From: JAEMQF01 sp031419715
GTDB lineage: Bacteria; Pseudomonadota; Gammaproteobacteria; Burkholderiales; Burkholderiaceae_C
Length of the DNA: 64,000 nt
NCBI GenBank assembly: GCA_031419715.1
Contig: JANOLJ010000336.1
Span: forward strand, 8,246 to 72,245
Direction: 5' to 3'
In this document: piece after piece, positions 26,563 through 35,277 of the stretch
How positions within the stretch are numbered: position 1 is the first letter of the stretch
How the letters are laid out: every line of letters begins with the position of its first letter
Position numbers and translations under genes: made by a program
Notes under the pieces: model-generated
The model's database searches: none
Told to the model about the DNA's origin: nothing
Seen by the model: the letters and a program-made list of their open reading frames with translations, nothing else

Positions 26563-26991
26563 ATGACCCTAGCAACTGAGTTCAAGGATTTCGTGTCCAG
26601 GGGTAACGTTGTCGACCTTGCCGTGGGCGTGATCATCGGCGCCGCGTTCGGAAAGATCGTCGATTCCCTGGTCAAGGACATCATCATGCCCCTGGCGGGG
26701 CGTGTGCTGGGCGGATTGGACTTCTCCAACCTGTTCTTCCTGCTCGCAACTCCTTCGGCCGACTTCAAAGGCCCAATGACTTATGACGCACTGACCAAGG
26801 CGGGTGTGCCTCTTTTCGCTTACGGAAATTTCATCACCGTGGCACTGAACTTCGTGATCCTTGCCTTCATCATTTTCATGATGGTCAAGCAGATCAACCG
26901 GATGAAGAAATCCGCACCACCTGCCCCACCCGCGCCGACGCCAGAGGATGTCATTCTGCTTCGTGAAATCCGCGACGCGCTGAAGAGGTAG
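26563..26991 (+). CDS. mscL: Large-conductance mechanosensitive channel
   Basis: A 142-residue MscL protomer, the pentameric inner-membrane safety valve opened by membrane tension on hypo-osmotic shock. The N-terminal amphipathic helix and first membrane helix (FKDFVSRGNVVDLAVGVIIGAAFGKIVDSL) are followed by the periplasmic loop. The second membrane helix is NFITVALNFVILAFIIFMMV, and the cytoplasmic bundle helix ends LLREIRDALKR. AGGAG precedes ATG 26563. It appears monocistronic, with the next gene about 95 bp away. Confidence 0.97.
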   Translation: MTLATEFKDFVSRGNVVDLAVGVIIGAAFGKIVDSLVKDIIMPLAGRVLGGLDFSNLFFLLATPSADFKGPMTYDALTKAGVPLFAYGNFITVALNFVILAFIIFMMVKQINRMKKSAPPAPPAPTPEDVILLREIRDALKR

Positions 26992-27085
26992 CCGTTCACG
27001 GGAGCCCCATCGGGCGGGGCAACAGGGCCATACTGCCCACTCACGAGCCGGCCGGCACATTGATCGGCACGGTCATTAACGCCAG

Positions 27086-29587
27086 ATGGCGTGTTGCCAG
27101 CCCCCGATGCGACCTACCGAACCGCGACTGCAGTCCGCCCTTGATGCGGCGATGAATCAAGTCAAGGTGACCGCCGCCGCGGTCGCCGAACGCGTGTCTG
27201 AAGTTCTGGGCACGATGGCCCGATCGACACCACGCGCTTCCGATCGCGAACAGATGCTGTCTGCGCAGCAGGATCTGCTGCGCAGCATGGGTGAGTTTCA
27301 CCGGGTGTTCAAGGAAGTCCTTGGCGAGAAAATGAACCACGAGCTCGCACAACGTCGGCCCGCCAAGCGAGCTGCGGCCATCGCCGATTGGGAGTCGCTC
27401 AGCCTGGTAGAAGAAGACGAAGTCGAGGAGCAACTGCATGCCGATCGCATCACACAAATGATCGCCCATGAGTGTGATGCCCAGTTGCGCGAGCTTGGTT
27501 CATACATGAACGCATTGACTCGCACGGCGCCGGGGTCGGCGCAGGGAAATCCGCTGCGTGCCGAAGTGTTGGGTACGGCGATGTATCGAGCCATCGAAGC
27601 CGTGAGCGACGAGCGCGAAGTGCGCAAACTGCTGGCCCGCGATCTGGGCCAAACGCTCGCGCGGGCGATGCCCGCGTGCTACGCCGAGATTTTGAGCGAC
27701 TTGAAATTGCGCGGCATCAAGCCAGCCGCGATGACGCTGCGAAGTGTCGAAGGCCCAGGGGTTGCGCTCGGTTCCGCGAACTCTGGCTACGCAACGCTGT
27801 CACCCCCGGGCACCTTGGATCCGAACGGACCCACGAGCTCGCGCGGCGGGATGTCGTCGCGCAGCGGCCTGCTGGATACCGCCCCCGAACGCTCCAGAGC
27901 GGGAACTACCAGCGGGCGCGGTGGGCTTGAGCGGCAGATGCCCTCACCCGCCGATCAAGCCGATGCGCAGATGATGACGCTGTTGCGGCGCCTGACGACG
28001 CTCGCCACCACGCCCCCCGCAGCCGCAATCGCGACAGGTGATGGGCACGGTACAGGCGCTGGCGAAGCCCAGAGCCCATTCCAACCAACCCAACCGCTGC
28101 GCCACAGCATGCATCTGGCGGCGGAGGATTCGCGGTCGGGTCTGATGGCGGTAAACCTGATCCACGCGAACCGCGACGAATTGAGGCAGGCCACCGCGGG
28201 CAAGCTCGATCACATGGTGATCGATGTCGTCGCTGGCCTGTTCGATCAGATTCTTTCCGATTCGCGCGTGTCGCCGCACATGGCACGCCAGATCGCGCGT
28301 TTGCAACTGCCGGTCCTGCGGGTCGCCTTGACCGACAGCAGTTTCTTCTCTTCACGCCGCCATCCGGTGCGCCGATTTGTGAATCGGATGGCGTCGTTGG
28401 CTTGTGGCTTCGATGACTTCGACGCTGGGCCCGGCCTGGACTTCATCTCCAGGATTCGCGATCTCGTCCAGGAAGTCGTCGATGGCGACTTCGATCGGCT
28501 CGATCTCTATGAAATCAAGCTGGAGACACTGGAGAGCTTCATCGCGGGCCAGACGAAAGTCGAGGCTGAACAGACCGGCGCGGTCAGCACGATCGAGGAC
28601 AAGGAGTCCGAACTTCGCATCCAGCAGCGCTACATGCAGCAGTTGCGGTCCGCACTCTCACCCCTGTCGCTGCCCGACTATCTGGGCGACTTCCTGGCAC
28701 AGGTCTGGAGTCAGGCGTTGGTACTCGCCGCGACCCGCGACGGGAGCGCGTCGGAGCGTCTCGCGCGCTATACGCGCACCGGGCGCGACCTGATCATGAG
28801 CGTTCAGCCGCAGGGCACACCGGCTCTGCGCAAGAAGTTCTTGTCACAGCTACCCCTGCTGATGAAGGACCTGAACGAGGGCATGAAATTCATCGGCTGG
28901 CCGGAGGTCGCGCAGAAAGAGTTCTTCGGCAAGCTGTTACCGGCTCACGCCGAGTCGTTGAAGGGAAAACCCCTTTCCGAACTCGACCACAACATGCTGC
29001 TCAAGCAGCTCGAGGCGGCACTCAGCGTACCCGTCCCGGGGGCGGATACGGTGAATGCCCACACCCCCCTTCCTGTACTCGCAGACGTCGTCGACGTCGA
29101 ACAGCGCTTTACGCCCGAGGAAGCGAAGGCAGTGGGGCTGGTGACCGAATCGAACATCAACTGGAGCGATACCCTCGACCTCGGCTTGGGGGCGGATTCC
29201 GAGTCGCCGAATGACGAGGTGGAAACGCCGCAATCGGAACAAGACTCCCGGATCGACATGAACCCTGCGAGCGACACCGAAGGTGATGAGCCAACGCGCG
29301 GAGCGCAGTTGTTCGATCACATCCAACTCGGGTTCGTCTATCAGATGCATTTGAAGGACGACTGGCAAAAGGTTCGCCTGACGTACATGAGCCCCGGACG
29401 ACAGTTTTTCGTGTTCACGCGAGGCAAGAAGTATCAGGAAACGATATCCGTCACGTCACGCATGCTGACCCGCATGTGCGAGACCGGTCGCTTCCGAGCC
29501 TTTGAACACAAGTACCTGATGGACCGCGCGTCGCACCGCGCTCGCAAGCAACTTGCTGAGTTGCTGACACAAACCGCCGCCCGCTGA
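27086..29587 (+). CDS. DUF1631 family protein
   Basis: An 833-residue predicted cytoplasmic protein of the DUF1631 family, sometimes mislabelled thymidine phosphorylase. It is mainly helical: an N-terminal region (residues 1-210), a Ser/Gly/Pro-rich linker (about 235-350), a central conserved helical block including VALTDSSFFSSRRHPVRRFVN, an acidic segment (about 690-740), then a C-terminal strand-rich domain. That domain (FDHIQLGFVYQMHLKDDWQ, VRLTYMSPGRQFFVFTRGKK) is reminiscent of a PilZ-like barrel, but without a clear RxxxR/DxSxxG pair. Function is unknown. The start is uncertain (ATG 27086, 27107 or 27152). It converges on pdxA with a 34-bp gap. Confidence 0.8.
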   Translation: MACCQPPMRPTEPRLQSALDAAMNQVKVTAAAVAERVSEVLGTMARSTPRASDREQMLSAQQDLLRSMGEFHRVFKEVLGEKMNHELAQRRPAKRAAAIADWESLSLVEEDEVEEQLHADRITQMIAHECDAQLRELGSYMNALTRTAPGSAQGNPLRAEVLGTAMYRAIEAVSDEREVRKLLARDLGQTLARAMPACYAEILSDLKLRGIKPAAMTLRSVEGPGVALGSANSGYATLSPPGTLDPNGPTSSRGGMSSRSGLLDTAPERSRAGTTSGRGGLERQMPSPADQADAQMMTLLRRLTTLATTPPAAAIATGDGHGTGAGEAQSPFQPTQPLRHSMHLAAEDSRSGLMAVNLIHANRDELRQATAGKLDHMVIDVVAGLFDQILSDSRVSPHMARQIARLQLPVLRVALTDSSFFSSRRHPVRRFVNRMASLACGFDDFDAGPGLDFISRIRDLVQEVVDGDFDRLDLYEIKLETLESFIAGQTKVEAEQTGAVSTIEDKESELRIQQRYMQQLRSALSPLSLPDYLGDFLAQVWSQALVLAATRDGSASERLARYTRTGRDLIMSVQPQGTPALRKKFLSQLPLLMKDLNEGMKFIGWPEVAQKEFFGKLLPAHAESLKGKPLSELDHNMLLKQLEAALSVPVPGADTVNAHTPLPVLADVVDVEQRFTPEEAKAVGLVTESNINWSDTLDLGLGADSESPNDEVETPQSEQDSRIDMNPASDTEGDEPTRGAQLFDHIQLGFVYQMHLKDDWQKVRLTYMSPGRQFFVFTRGKKYQETISVTSRMLTRMCETGRFRAFEHKYLMDRASHRARKQLAELLTQTAAR

Positions 29588-29621
29588 CGTTCATTCGGCG
29601 GCCCGCGCGCCCGTCACCGGG

Positions 29622-30710
29622 TCAAGCAGACACCCACTGCCGCACCAGACGCAACGCCGCCAGCAAACTCGATGGATCGGCCGTTCCGGTGCCGGCAATG
29701 TCGAACGCCGTACCGTGGTCAGGACTGGCGCGGACAAAGGGCAAGCCAAGCGTGACGTTGACACCGTCCGCGACGCCCAAGTACTTCACCGGAATCAGGC
29801 CGTGGTCATGCGTCATGGCCACAACCACATCGAACTCTCCCGGATGCCCACTTCCCGGTGCCGCGCCCGCTGCCGCCAGCGCATTGCGCGCGCGCATGAA
29901 TACGGTGTCGGGCGCGAACGGCCCTTGCGCATCAATGCCCTGCGCGCGCGCCGCTGCGATGGCCGGCGCGATGATGCGCTGCTCTTCATCGCCGAACAGT
30001 CCGCCTTCACCCGCATGCGGGTTCAATCCGGCCACCGCGATCCGAGGCTGCGACTGCCCCCAGCAGGGTGCGCTGCGGTGCGCAATGCGGATGGTTTCCA
30101 ACACCGCGTCGTAAGTGACGGCATCGATCGCCTTGCGCAGCGACAGATGAATCGTCACCAACACGACTCGAAGCTGATCATTCGCAAGCATCATGCGCAC
30201 CTGTGGCGGCACGCCCGGAGCGGTCCGCGCGGCCAGCGCCTGCAGCATCTCCGTGTGCCCTGGGTAGGGCACACCTGCCGCAGCGAGCGCCTCCTTGTGA
30301 ATCGGCGCCGTGACGATGGCACCCACCGCGCCGCTCAGCGCCAGCCGAACGGCCGCTTCAATGCAGGCGGCCGCGGCTTGGCCGGCCCGGGCGTCGACCT
30401 GACCTATCGGTGCATCGATCAGGTCCGAGGCCAGTGCATCGACTTGCAGCACCGGCACACAAGCCGCTGGCGCGGCGAACGCATCCGCCGCGGACGCAAT
30501 GCGCGCCACCGCAAGCCCACCGCCCGTCAACGCCACCGCACGACGCATCACGCCAATGTCTCCGACCACGAAACAGCCCGCCGCGTGCGTTGAGCGCCAC
30601 AGCTTGGCAACGATCTCCGGGCCAATGCCGCAGGCGTCGCCCATCGTCAATGCGATCGGAAGCCGCGGCGCCTCACACCGCCGCAACGAGCCTGGCGCGT
30701 CGGGCGTCAT
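29622..30710 (-). CDS. pdxA: 4-hydroxythreonine-4-phosphate dehydrogenase
   Basis: A 362-residue PdxA, the NAD-dependent dehydrogenase of de novo pyridoxal phosphate synthesis. Family markers: ALTMGDACGIGPEIVAKLW at the N-terminus, TAPIHKEAL, PGHTEMLQ, LNPHAGEGGLFGDEE with metal-ligand histidines, and MTHDHGLIPVKYLG near the C-terminus. The start at ATG 30710 gives a protein beginning close to the conserved core; the frame is open further upstream into the region divergent from the protease gene, but that extension has no family resemblance. No operon partner is evident. Confidence 0.95.
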   Translation of the reverse strand: MTPDAPGSLRRCEAPRLPIALTMGDACGIGPEIVAKLWRSTHAAGCFVVGDIGVMRRAVALTGGGLAVARIASAADAFAAPAACVPVLQVDALASDLIDAPIGQVDARAGQAAAACIEAAVRLALSGAVGAIVTAPIHKEALAAAGVPYPGHTEMLQALAARTAPGVPPQVRMMLANDQLRVVLVTIHLSLRKAIDAVTYDAVLETIRIAHRSAPCWGQSQPRIAVAGLNPHAGEGGLFGDEEQRIIAPAIAAARAQGIDAQGPFAPDTVFMRARNALAAAGAAPGSGHPGEFDVVVAMTHDHGLIPVKYLGVADGVNVTLGLPFVRASPDHGTAFDIAGTGTADPSSLLAALRLVRQWVSA

Positions 30711-30763
30711 CGCGCCTGGGCCGAAGCAGGGTCGCGCGGCGGCGTATCCGCGCGCGACCTGCC

Positions 30764-30792
30764 CTGACCTGGGGCACTGTTCAGCCCATAAT
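30764..30792 (+). promoter_or_regulatory. Candidate promoter for the DegS-type protease gene
   Basis: CTGACC (30764-30769) and CATAAT (30787-30792) are separated by 17 bases, giving a start near 30799 and a leader of about 70 nt. Four of six bases match the -35 consensus and five of six the -10. Confidence 0.45.
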
Positions 30793-30870
30793 CCCGAGTC
30801 CGGCACGCGCCCGACAAGAGAAAGAGGCAGGCCTCGATTGCGCCGCGTGATGTCATTCCGAGTCTCTCCA

Positions 30871-32046
30871 ATGCGCAGAACCTGGCTGATTTTCTCCCAA
30901 GCTGTCACCGTCGCGGTGGCCATGCTGTTTGTCGTGGCCACGCTCAAGCCCGAGTGGCTGAAACGGACCGACGCGGCAGTGCCGGCATCGACCAGCGCCG
31001 AACCGACAGCCGCATTGCAGCCCGTGCTGCTGAACGCGCCGACGGCAGCGAGCAGCTACAGCGCCGCCGCCAAGCGCGCGACGCCCGCCGTCGTCAGCAT
31101 CACCGCCAGCAAGGCGCCGACGCGCAATTCGAACGCGAACGACCCGTGGTTTCAGTTCTTCTTCGGCGAGCGCTCGCGGCAGATGCCGCAAGACGCGCAA
31201 GTCGGCCTCGGTTCGGGGGTGATTGTCGCGGCGAACGGCCATCTGTTGACGAACAACCATGTGATCGAGGGCGCCGACGACATTGAAGTGATGTTGACCG
31301 ACGGCCGTCAAGCCAAGGCCCGCCTGGTCGGTACCGATCCGGATACCGACTTGGCCGTGCTGAAGATCGAACTCGATCGCCTGCCCGTCATCGGCATCGG
31401 CAACAGCGAACAGCTGCAGGTGGGTGACGTGGTGCTCGCGATCGGCAATCCCTTCGGTGTGGGCCAAACAGTCACCTCAGGAATCATCAGCGCGCTGGGG
31501 CGCAACCAGCTGGGCATCAACACCTTCGAGAACTTCATCCAGACCGATGCCGCGATCAACCCCGGCAATTCCGGCGGCGCTCTGGTTGACGCCAGCGGCA
31601 ACCTGTTGGGCATCAACACCGCCATCTACTCGCGCACCGGCGGCAACATGGGCATTGGATTCGCGATTCCGGCGAGCACGGCCATGCTGGTGATGCAGAG
31701 CCTGATTCAAGACGGGCATGTCGTCAGGGGTTGGATCGGCGTCGAGCCTCGCGACCTGACGCCCGAAATCGCGCAGACCTTGAACCTGCCGATCAAGCAG
31801 GGCGTACTGATCACCGGGGTACTGCACAGCGGCCCGGCAAGTGCCGCGGGCCTGCGGCCTGGCGATGTCGTCGTGAAGATCGCGGGGGCGCCCGTGACAA
31901 ACACCGCGCAATTGCTCAGCGCCGTGGCTGCATTGCGACCGCAGGCGCATGCCATGGTCAGCGTGCAGCGAGGCGACGCGGCATTGGAACTGGATGTCAC
32001 GGTCGCGCAGCGACCCAAGGCGCGGCCCCAGCGCAATCCGCGCTGA
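30871..32046 (+). CDS. DegS-type trypsin-like serine protease with one PDZ domain
   Basis: A 391-residue HtrA-family protease. It has an N-terminal membrane anchor (IFSQAVTVAVAMLFVVATL), a trypsin-like domain with the triad His130 (NNHVIEG), Asp160 (DTDLAVLKI) and Ser234 (NPGNSGGAL), and one C-terminal PDZ domain (about 285-380, GVLHSGPASAAGLRPGDVVV). One PDZ plus an anchor indicates a DegS/AlgW-like periplasm-facing protease, of the kind that cleaves RseA/MucA anti-sigma factors, but no anti-sigma gene is nearby. ATG 30871 is preferred; ATG 30850 would add seven residues. It converges on tatC with a 9-bp gap. Confidence 0.92.
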   Translation: MRRTWLIFSQAVTVAVAMLFVVATLKPEWLKRTDAAVPASTSAEPTAALQPVLLNAPTAASSYSAAAKRATPAVVSITASKAPTRNSNANDPWFQFFFGERSRQMPQDAQVGLGSGVIVAANGHLLTNNHVIEGADDIEVMLTDGRQAKARLVGTDPDTDLAVLKIELDRLPVIGIGNSEQLQVGDVVLAIGNPFGVGQTVTSGIISALGRNQLGINTFENFIQTDAAINPGNSGGALVDASGNLLGINTAIYSRTGGNMGIGFAIPASTAMLVMQSLIQDGHVVRGWIGVEPRDLTPEIAQTLNLPIKQGVLITGVLHSGPASAAGLRPGDVVVKIAGAPVTNTAQLLSAVAALRPQAHAMVSVQRGDAALELDVTVAQRPKARPQRNPR

Positions 32047-32055
32047 CAGCATTGT

Positions 32056-32841
32056 TCAGGGATTCTGCGTTTCTGCCGCTGGCGGCTGGGTGTGGCGAAT
32101 GAAGATCTGCGCCGCCCAGATGCCCACTTCATAGAGCAGGCACATCGGGATCGCCAACGCCAACTGCGACACCACATCGGGCGGCGTGATGATCGCGGCG
32201 ACGATGAACGCGAGCACGATGAAGTAGCTGCGAAATGCCTTCAGCTTCTCGATGCTGACCAGCCCCATGCGCGCCAGCACCACCACGACGACGGGAACTT
32301 CAAATGAGGCGCCGAAGGCAATGAACATCGTCAGCACGAAGCTGAGGTAGGCCTCGATGTCAGGCGCGGCCGTGATGCTCTTCGGCGCAAAGCTCTGAAT
32401 GAACTTGAACACCTGGCCGAACACGAAGAAATAGCAGAACGCGACGCCGACGAAAAACAGCAGCGTGCTTGAGATCACGAGCGGCATGACCAAACGCTTC
32501 TCGTGCGTGTAAAGACCCGGGGCCACAAACGCCCAGACCTGGTAGAGCACGACCGGCAAGGCCAGCAAGAAGGCGGCCAGCAATGTGATCTTCAGCGGCA
32601 CCAGGAATGGCGAGATGACATTCGTCGCAATCAGCGTCGTACCCTTGGGCAAATGCGCCACCAGTGGCGCGGCGAGCAAGTCATACAGCTCACCCGGCCC
32701 GGGCCAGAGCGCCAACGCGGCAAAACACACGCCCACGGCGATGGCCGCGCGCACCAGCCGGTCGCGCAACTCCACCAAGTGCGAGACAAAGGGCTGCTCG
32801 GTGCCCGCGAGTTCGTCGGGCTCGTCTGGCTTGCCGCTCAT
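32056..32841 (-). CDS. tatC: Sec-independent translocase subunit TatC
   Basis: A 261-residue polytopic TatC with six predicted membrane helices. The signal-peptide receptor region begins PFVSHLVELRDRLVRA, with the conserved Glu/Leu/Arg cluster, and FVAPGLYTHEKR in the first cytoplasmic loop is diagnostic. TatC with TatB binds twin-arginine signal peptides of folded proteins. It is the last gene of tatABC, seven bases after tatB. The C-terminus (FIRHTQPPAAETQNP) is cytoplasmic. Confidence 0.96.
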   Translation of the reverse strand: MSGKPDEPDELAGTEQPFVSHLVELRDRLVRAAIAVGVCFAALALWPGPGELYDLLAAPLVAHLPKGTTLIATNVISPFLVPLKITLLAAFLLALPVVLYQVWAFVAPGLYTHEKRLVMPLVISSTLLFFVGVAFCYFFVFGQVFKFIQSFAPKSITAAPDIEAYLSFVLTMFIAFGASFEVPVVVVVLARMGLVSIEKLKAFRSYFIVLAFIVAAIITPPDVVSQLALAIPMCLLYEVGIWAAQIFIRHTQPPAAETQNP

Positions 32842-32848
32842 GCGCGCC

Positions 32849-33334
32849 TCAAGTCGCGGCGCGCGGCGGGCGGTAGCGTGCCACGCGCGCGGCGCCGGAC
32901 TGGGCTCGCACGCGGATCCCCTGGCGTTGCTTGTACCACTGCGGCGTCGCGCCGCGCTTCAGACGCCAGCGTTTGCCCGGGTGCTTATAGGCCGGCGGCG
33001 GTGGCGTCCAGGTTTCGCCCGTCGTTGCGGGGCCGAGAATGGCGCCACTGGCGTCTTGCCAGGTCTTGTCGAATTCGGTGCTGGTCTGGTGAATCTGGTT
33101 CGACACGGTCTGCTCCACGTCGCGCGCCGCGTCCTCGACCTGACTCTTCATCTTCTTTAGTTCTTCGAGTTCGATCGACCGATTAACTTCCGCCTTGACA
33201 TCGGCCACATAGCGCTGCGCCTTGCCGATGAAGTGACCAACCGTGCGCGCCACTCGCGGCAGTTTTTCCGGGCCGATCACGATCAACGCGACCGCGCCAA
33301 TCAGGGCGATCTTGTCGAATCCGAAGTCAATCAT
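32849..33334 (-). CDS. tatB: Sec-independent translocase subunit TatB
   Basis: A 161-residue TatB. The short N-terminal membrane helix (IALIGAVALIVIGPEKLPRVAR) contains the conserved Glu and GPEKLP hinge, followed by an amphipathic helix and a long charged tail rich in Glu, Lys and Arg. It works with TatC in recognising twin-arginine signal peptides. It lies between tatA (37-bp gap) and tatC. Length is typical of TatB and much longer than TatA, which separates the two. Confidence 0.94.
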   Translation of the reverse strand: MIDFGFDKIALIGAVALIVIGPEKLPRVARTVGHFIGKAQRYVADVKAEVNRSIELEELKKMKSQVEDAARDVEQTVSNQIHQTSTEFDKTWQDASGAILGPATTGETWTPPPPAYKHPGKRWRLKRGATPQWYKQRQGIRVRAQSGAARVARYRPPRAAT

Positions 33335-33371
33335 GGCGTCACCCGCGGCACGCTTTCAAGGCGGCAAGCGT

Positions 33372-33617
33372 TCAAGACTTGCGCGTGGCCTCGACGTCCA
33401 CCGTGTTCGGGTCAGCCGCCTTCGGTGCCGCCGAAACTTGCTGTTGCGCCGCTGCCGCTGCTTCCGCGTTGGCGGCGCCGCCGTCCTTGACCCCGTCTTT
33501 GAAGCCCTTCACTGCCCCACCGAGGTCAGCCCCGATGTTCTTGAGCTTCTTCGTGCCAAAGACCAGCACGACGATCACGAGCACGATCAACCAATGCCAA
33601 ATGCTGAATGAACCCAT
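33372..33617 (-). CDS. tatA: Sec-independent translocase subunit TatA
   Basis: An 81-residue TatA, the pore- or patch-forming subunit. The N-terminal helix MGSFSIWHWLIVLVIVVLVF is followed by GTKKLKNIGADLGGAVKGFK, the conserved hinge and amphipathic helix. A strong AGGAG precedes ATG 33617. It is first of tatABC, which lies downstream of hisI-hisE-HIT on the same strand. A TAGAAT hexamer about 40 bases upstream of the ATG may be its own -10. Confidence 0.96.
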   Translation of the reverse strand: MGSFSIWHWLIVLVIVVLVFGTKKLKNIGADLGGAVKGFKDGVKDGGAANAEAAAAAQQQVSAAPKAADPNTVDVEATRKS

Positions 33618-33745
33618 GTCGATCTCCTTGTGACGCCGTATGACGAGCGGGCAATTCTAGGTCAGGGGCCGTTCGAGTCCGAATCGCACCCCGAGGTTCA
33701 ACACCTTGGATCGGGTGTCGCGAATGGCGTTGAAGCCCGCAACGG

Positions 33746-34105
33746 TCAGCCCTTGGCCCATGGCCGCGGCCCACCCATGACGTGCATGTGAACATGCTGC
33801 ACCTCCTGGCGCCCGTCCTCGCCGGTGTTGATCAGCGTGCGAAATCCGTTTGTCACACCGAGGTCCAGGGCCAGCCGCGGCGCCAAGCGCAACATGTGGC
33901 CGAGCATCGCCCGGTGCGAGTCATTGATGTCGTAGAGCGTGGCGATGTGCTGTTTCGGTATCAGCAAGAAGTGCACCGGCGCCCAGGGTGCGATGTCGTG
34001 AAAGCCGAACACCTGTTCGTCTTCATGAACCTTGCGGCTCGGGATCTTGCCAGCGACGATTTTGCAGAAGATGCAGTGGGGATCGTGGGTCACGCGTGAT
34101 TCCAT
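33746..34105 (-). CDS. hinT: Histidine triad (HIT) nucleotide-binding protein
   Basis: A 119-residue HIT-family protein, probably a HinT-type purine nucleoside phosphoramidase. It contains the zinc-binding-like CIFCK near the N-terminus, APVHFLLIPKQHI, and the histidine triad HVHMHVMGG near the C-terminus. The start at ATG 34105 gives the usual length. It sits in hisI-hisE-DUF-hinT-tatABC, a conserved neighbourhood in Betaproteobacteria. The 128 bp between it and tatA hold no gene that I trust. Confidence 0.93.
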   Translation of the reverse strand: MESRVTHDPHCIFCKIVAGKIPSRKVHEDEQVFGFHDIAPWAPVHFLLIPKQHIATLYDINDSHRAMLGHMLRLAPRLALDLGVTNGFRTLINTGEDGRQEVQHVHMHVMGGPRPWAKG

Positions 34106-34113
34106 CGTTGCTT

Positions 34114-34497
34114 TCAATCCGGCATGGGCATCGGCGCGTTGCTGTTCAGGTTCAGCCAGCCGCGCACCACACGGTACAGAAACCAGATTGAAATGATCCC
34201 CCAGGCGATCCAGCCCGGCACCAGGAACAACAACCACAGCCACGATGTGACGAGGTACAGCCCGCCGGCCCACAACACGCTGCGAATGCGCCAGCGAAAG
34301 TGCGACTCCTGCCAACTGCCCAGCGCGTCGTCTTTCTTGACGACATCGATGATGAACGCCACGATCAACAGCACGACACTCGCCTGCACGCCCGGCAACA
34401 CGGCGCCGATGGCGACGATGGTGTGCAGCAAGTAGCTGATGTGTCCGGTGGTTTTCAGCGATCTCTCGCGCTCGATGACATCGATCACCTGGTTCAT
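34114..34497 (-). CDS. DUF4870-like small membrane protein
   Basis: A 127-residue protein with three to four hydrophobic segments (LLHTIVAIGAVLPGVQASVV, SVLWAGGLYLVTSWLWLLFL, and GWIAWGIISIWFLYRVVRG). The layout resembles the DUF4870/membrane-protein family often found here between hisE and the HIT gene. Function is unknown. ATG 34497 overlaps the hisE stop (ATGA) and a GGAG lies upstream, so it is translated with the his genes. The final residues are Asn/Met/Pro-rich. Confidence 0.78.
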   Translation of the reverse strand: MNQVIDVIERERSLKTTGHISYLLHTIVAIGAVLPGVQASVVLLIVAFIIDVVKKDDALGSWQESHFRWRIRSVLWAGGLYLVTSWLWLLFLVPGWIAWGIISIWFLYRVVRGWLNLNSNAPMPMPD

Positions 34498-34844
34498 GTT
34501 CCATCTCCTTCGCGCACCTGAAGTTTGCGCGCTGCAAACTCCTCCAACCCCGATTGCCCTTCGCGACGCTCCAGCTCCTTCAATACATCGACGGGCGACA
34601 GGCCGAACGCCGCCAACGCAAGCATGCTGTGAAACCACAGGTCGGCGACTTCATGAATGATTTTCCCGGTGTCGCCGTCTTTGCACGCCATCACCGTCTC
34701 GGTCGCCTCTTCACCGATTTTCTTCAGTATCGCGTCGGTGCCCTTGGCCATCAGCCGCGCGACATAGCTCTTGTCAGGGTCGCCCTGGCGGCGTGCTTCG
34801 ATCACCTGCGCCAGGCGCTCCAAGGTCTGATTGCTGTTCGTCAC
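34494..34844 (-). CDS. hisE: Phosphoribosyl-ATP pyrophosphatase
   Basis: A 116-residue HisE, second step of histidine synthesis. MazG-like metal-binding residues appear in KIGEEATETVMACKDGD and IHEVADLWFHSMLAL. It is separate from hisI, as in most Betaproteobacteria, rather than fused as in E. coli. The start is a GTG at 34844, 15 bases after the hisI stop. It overlaps the following membrane-protein gene by 4 bases. Confidence 0.95.
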   Translation of the reverse strand: MTNSNQTLERLAQVIEARRQGDPDKSYVARLMAKGTDAILKKIGEEATETVMACKDGDTGKIIHEVADLWFHSMLALAAFGLSPVDVLKELERREGQSGLEEFAARKLQVREGDGT

Positions 34845-34859
34845 GATGCGTCAACCCTG

Positions 34860-35252
34860 TCAGGATGCATAGATGCTCGCCGGATCTTTCAAGACTGGAT
34901 CGACAGGCTCCCACACCCCGTCGCGCAGCACCTGGAAAAAACATGAGTGGCGCCCGGTATGGCAGGCGATCGACGGGTCATGGCCGCGCTGTTCGACCTT
35001 GAGCAACACCACGTCGTGGTCGCAATCCAGGCGCACTTCCAGCACTTTCTGCACATGACCGCTGGCTTCGCCCTTGTGCCACAGGCGTTGCCGCGAGCGG
35101 CTGAAATACACCGCCTCACCGCGTTGCACCGTCTGGCTCAAGGCCTCGCGATTCATGTAGGCGAACATCAGCACGTCGTTGCTGCCGGCCTCTTGCGCAA
35201 TCACCGGCACCAAGCCTTGTGCATCCCACTTGATTTCAGCGAGCCAGTCCAT
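34860..35252 (-). CDS. hisI: Phosphoribosyl-AMP cyclohydrolase
   Basis: A 130-residue HisI, third step of histidine synthesis. Zinc and magnesium ligands are visible in RLDCDHDVVLLKV and in the C-terminal CHTGRHSCFF. The N-terminal part has MFAYMNREALSQT and SRSRQRLWHKGE, diagnostic for HisI. The other his genes (hisF, hisA, hisH) are not upstream here; a Nudix gene takes that place. No ribosome binding site precedes ATG 35252, but a TACACT hexamer ends seven bases upstream, suggesting a leaderless message from its own promoter. Confidence 0.96.
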   Translation of the reverse strand: MDWLAEIKWDAQGLVPVIAQEAGSNDVLMFAYMNREALSQTVQRGEAVYFSRSRQRLWHKGEASGHVQKVLEVRLDCDHDVVLLKVEQRGHDPSIACHTGRHSCFFQVLRDGVWEPVDPVLKDPASIYAS

Positions 35253-35259
35253 GCCGCCC

Positions 35260-35265
35260 AGTGTA
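35260..35265 (-). promoter_or_regulatory. Candidate -10 hexamer for hisI, predicted leaderless
   Basis: TACACT on the minus strand, then seven bases, then the hisI ATG. It lies in the 25-bp gap after the Nudix gene. No -35 match is seen, so the call rests on spacing and recurrence of the same layout elsewhere in the window. Confidence 0.35.
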
Positions 35266-35277
35266 GCGGCGCGTCTC

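Noticed and set aside
33657..33774. A 34-codon minus-strand frame after the HIT gene ending in a barrel-like VLNLGVRFGLE
   Set aside because: It starts inside the HIT gene and is too short to be a barrel; no signal peptide or upstream remnant supports a porin fragment.
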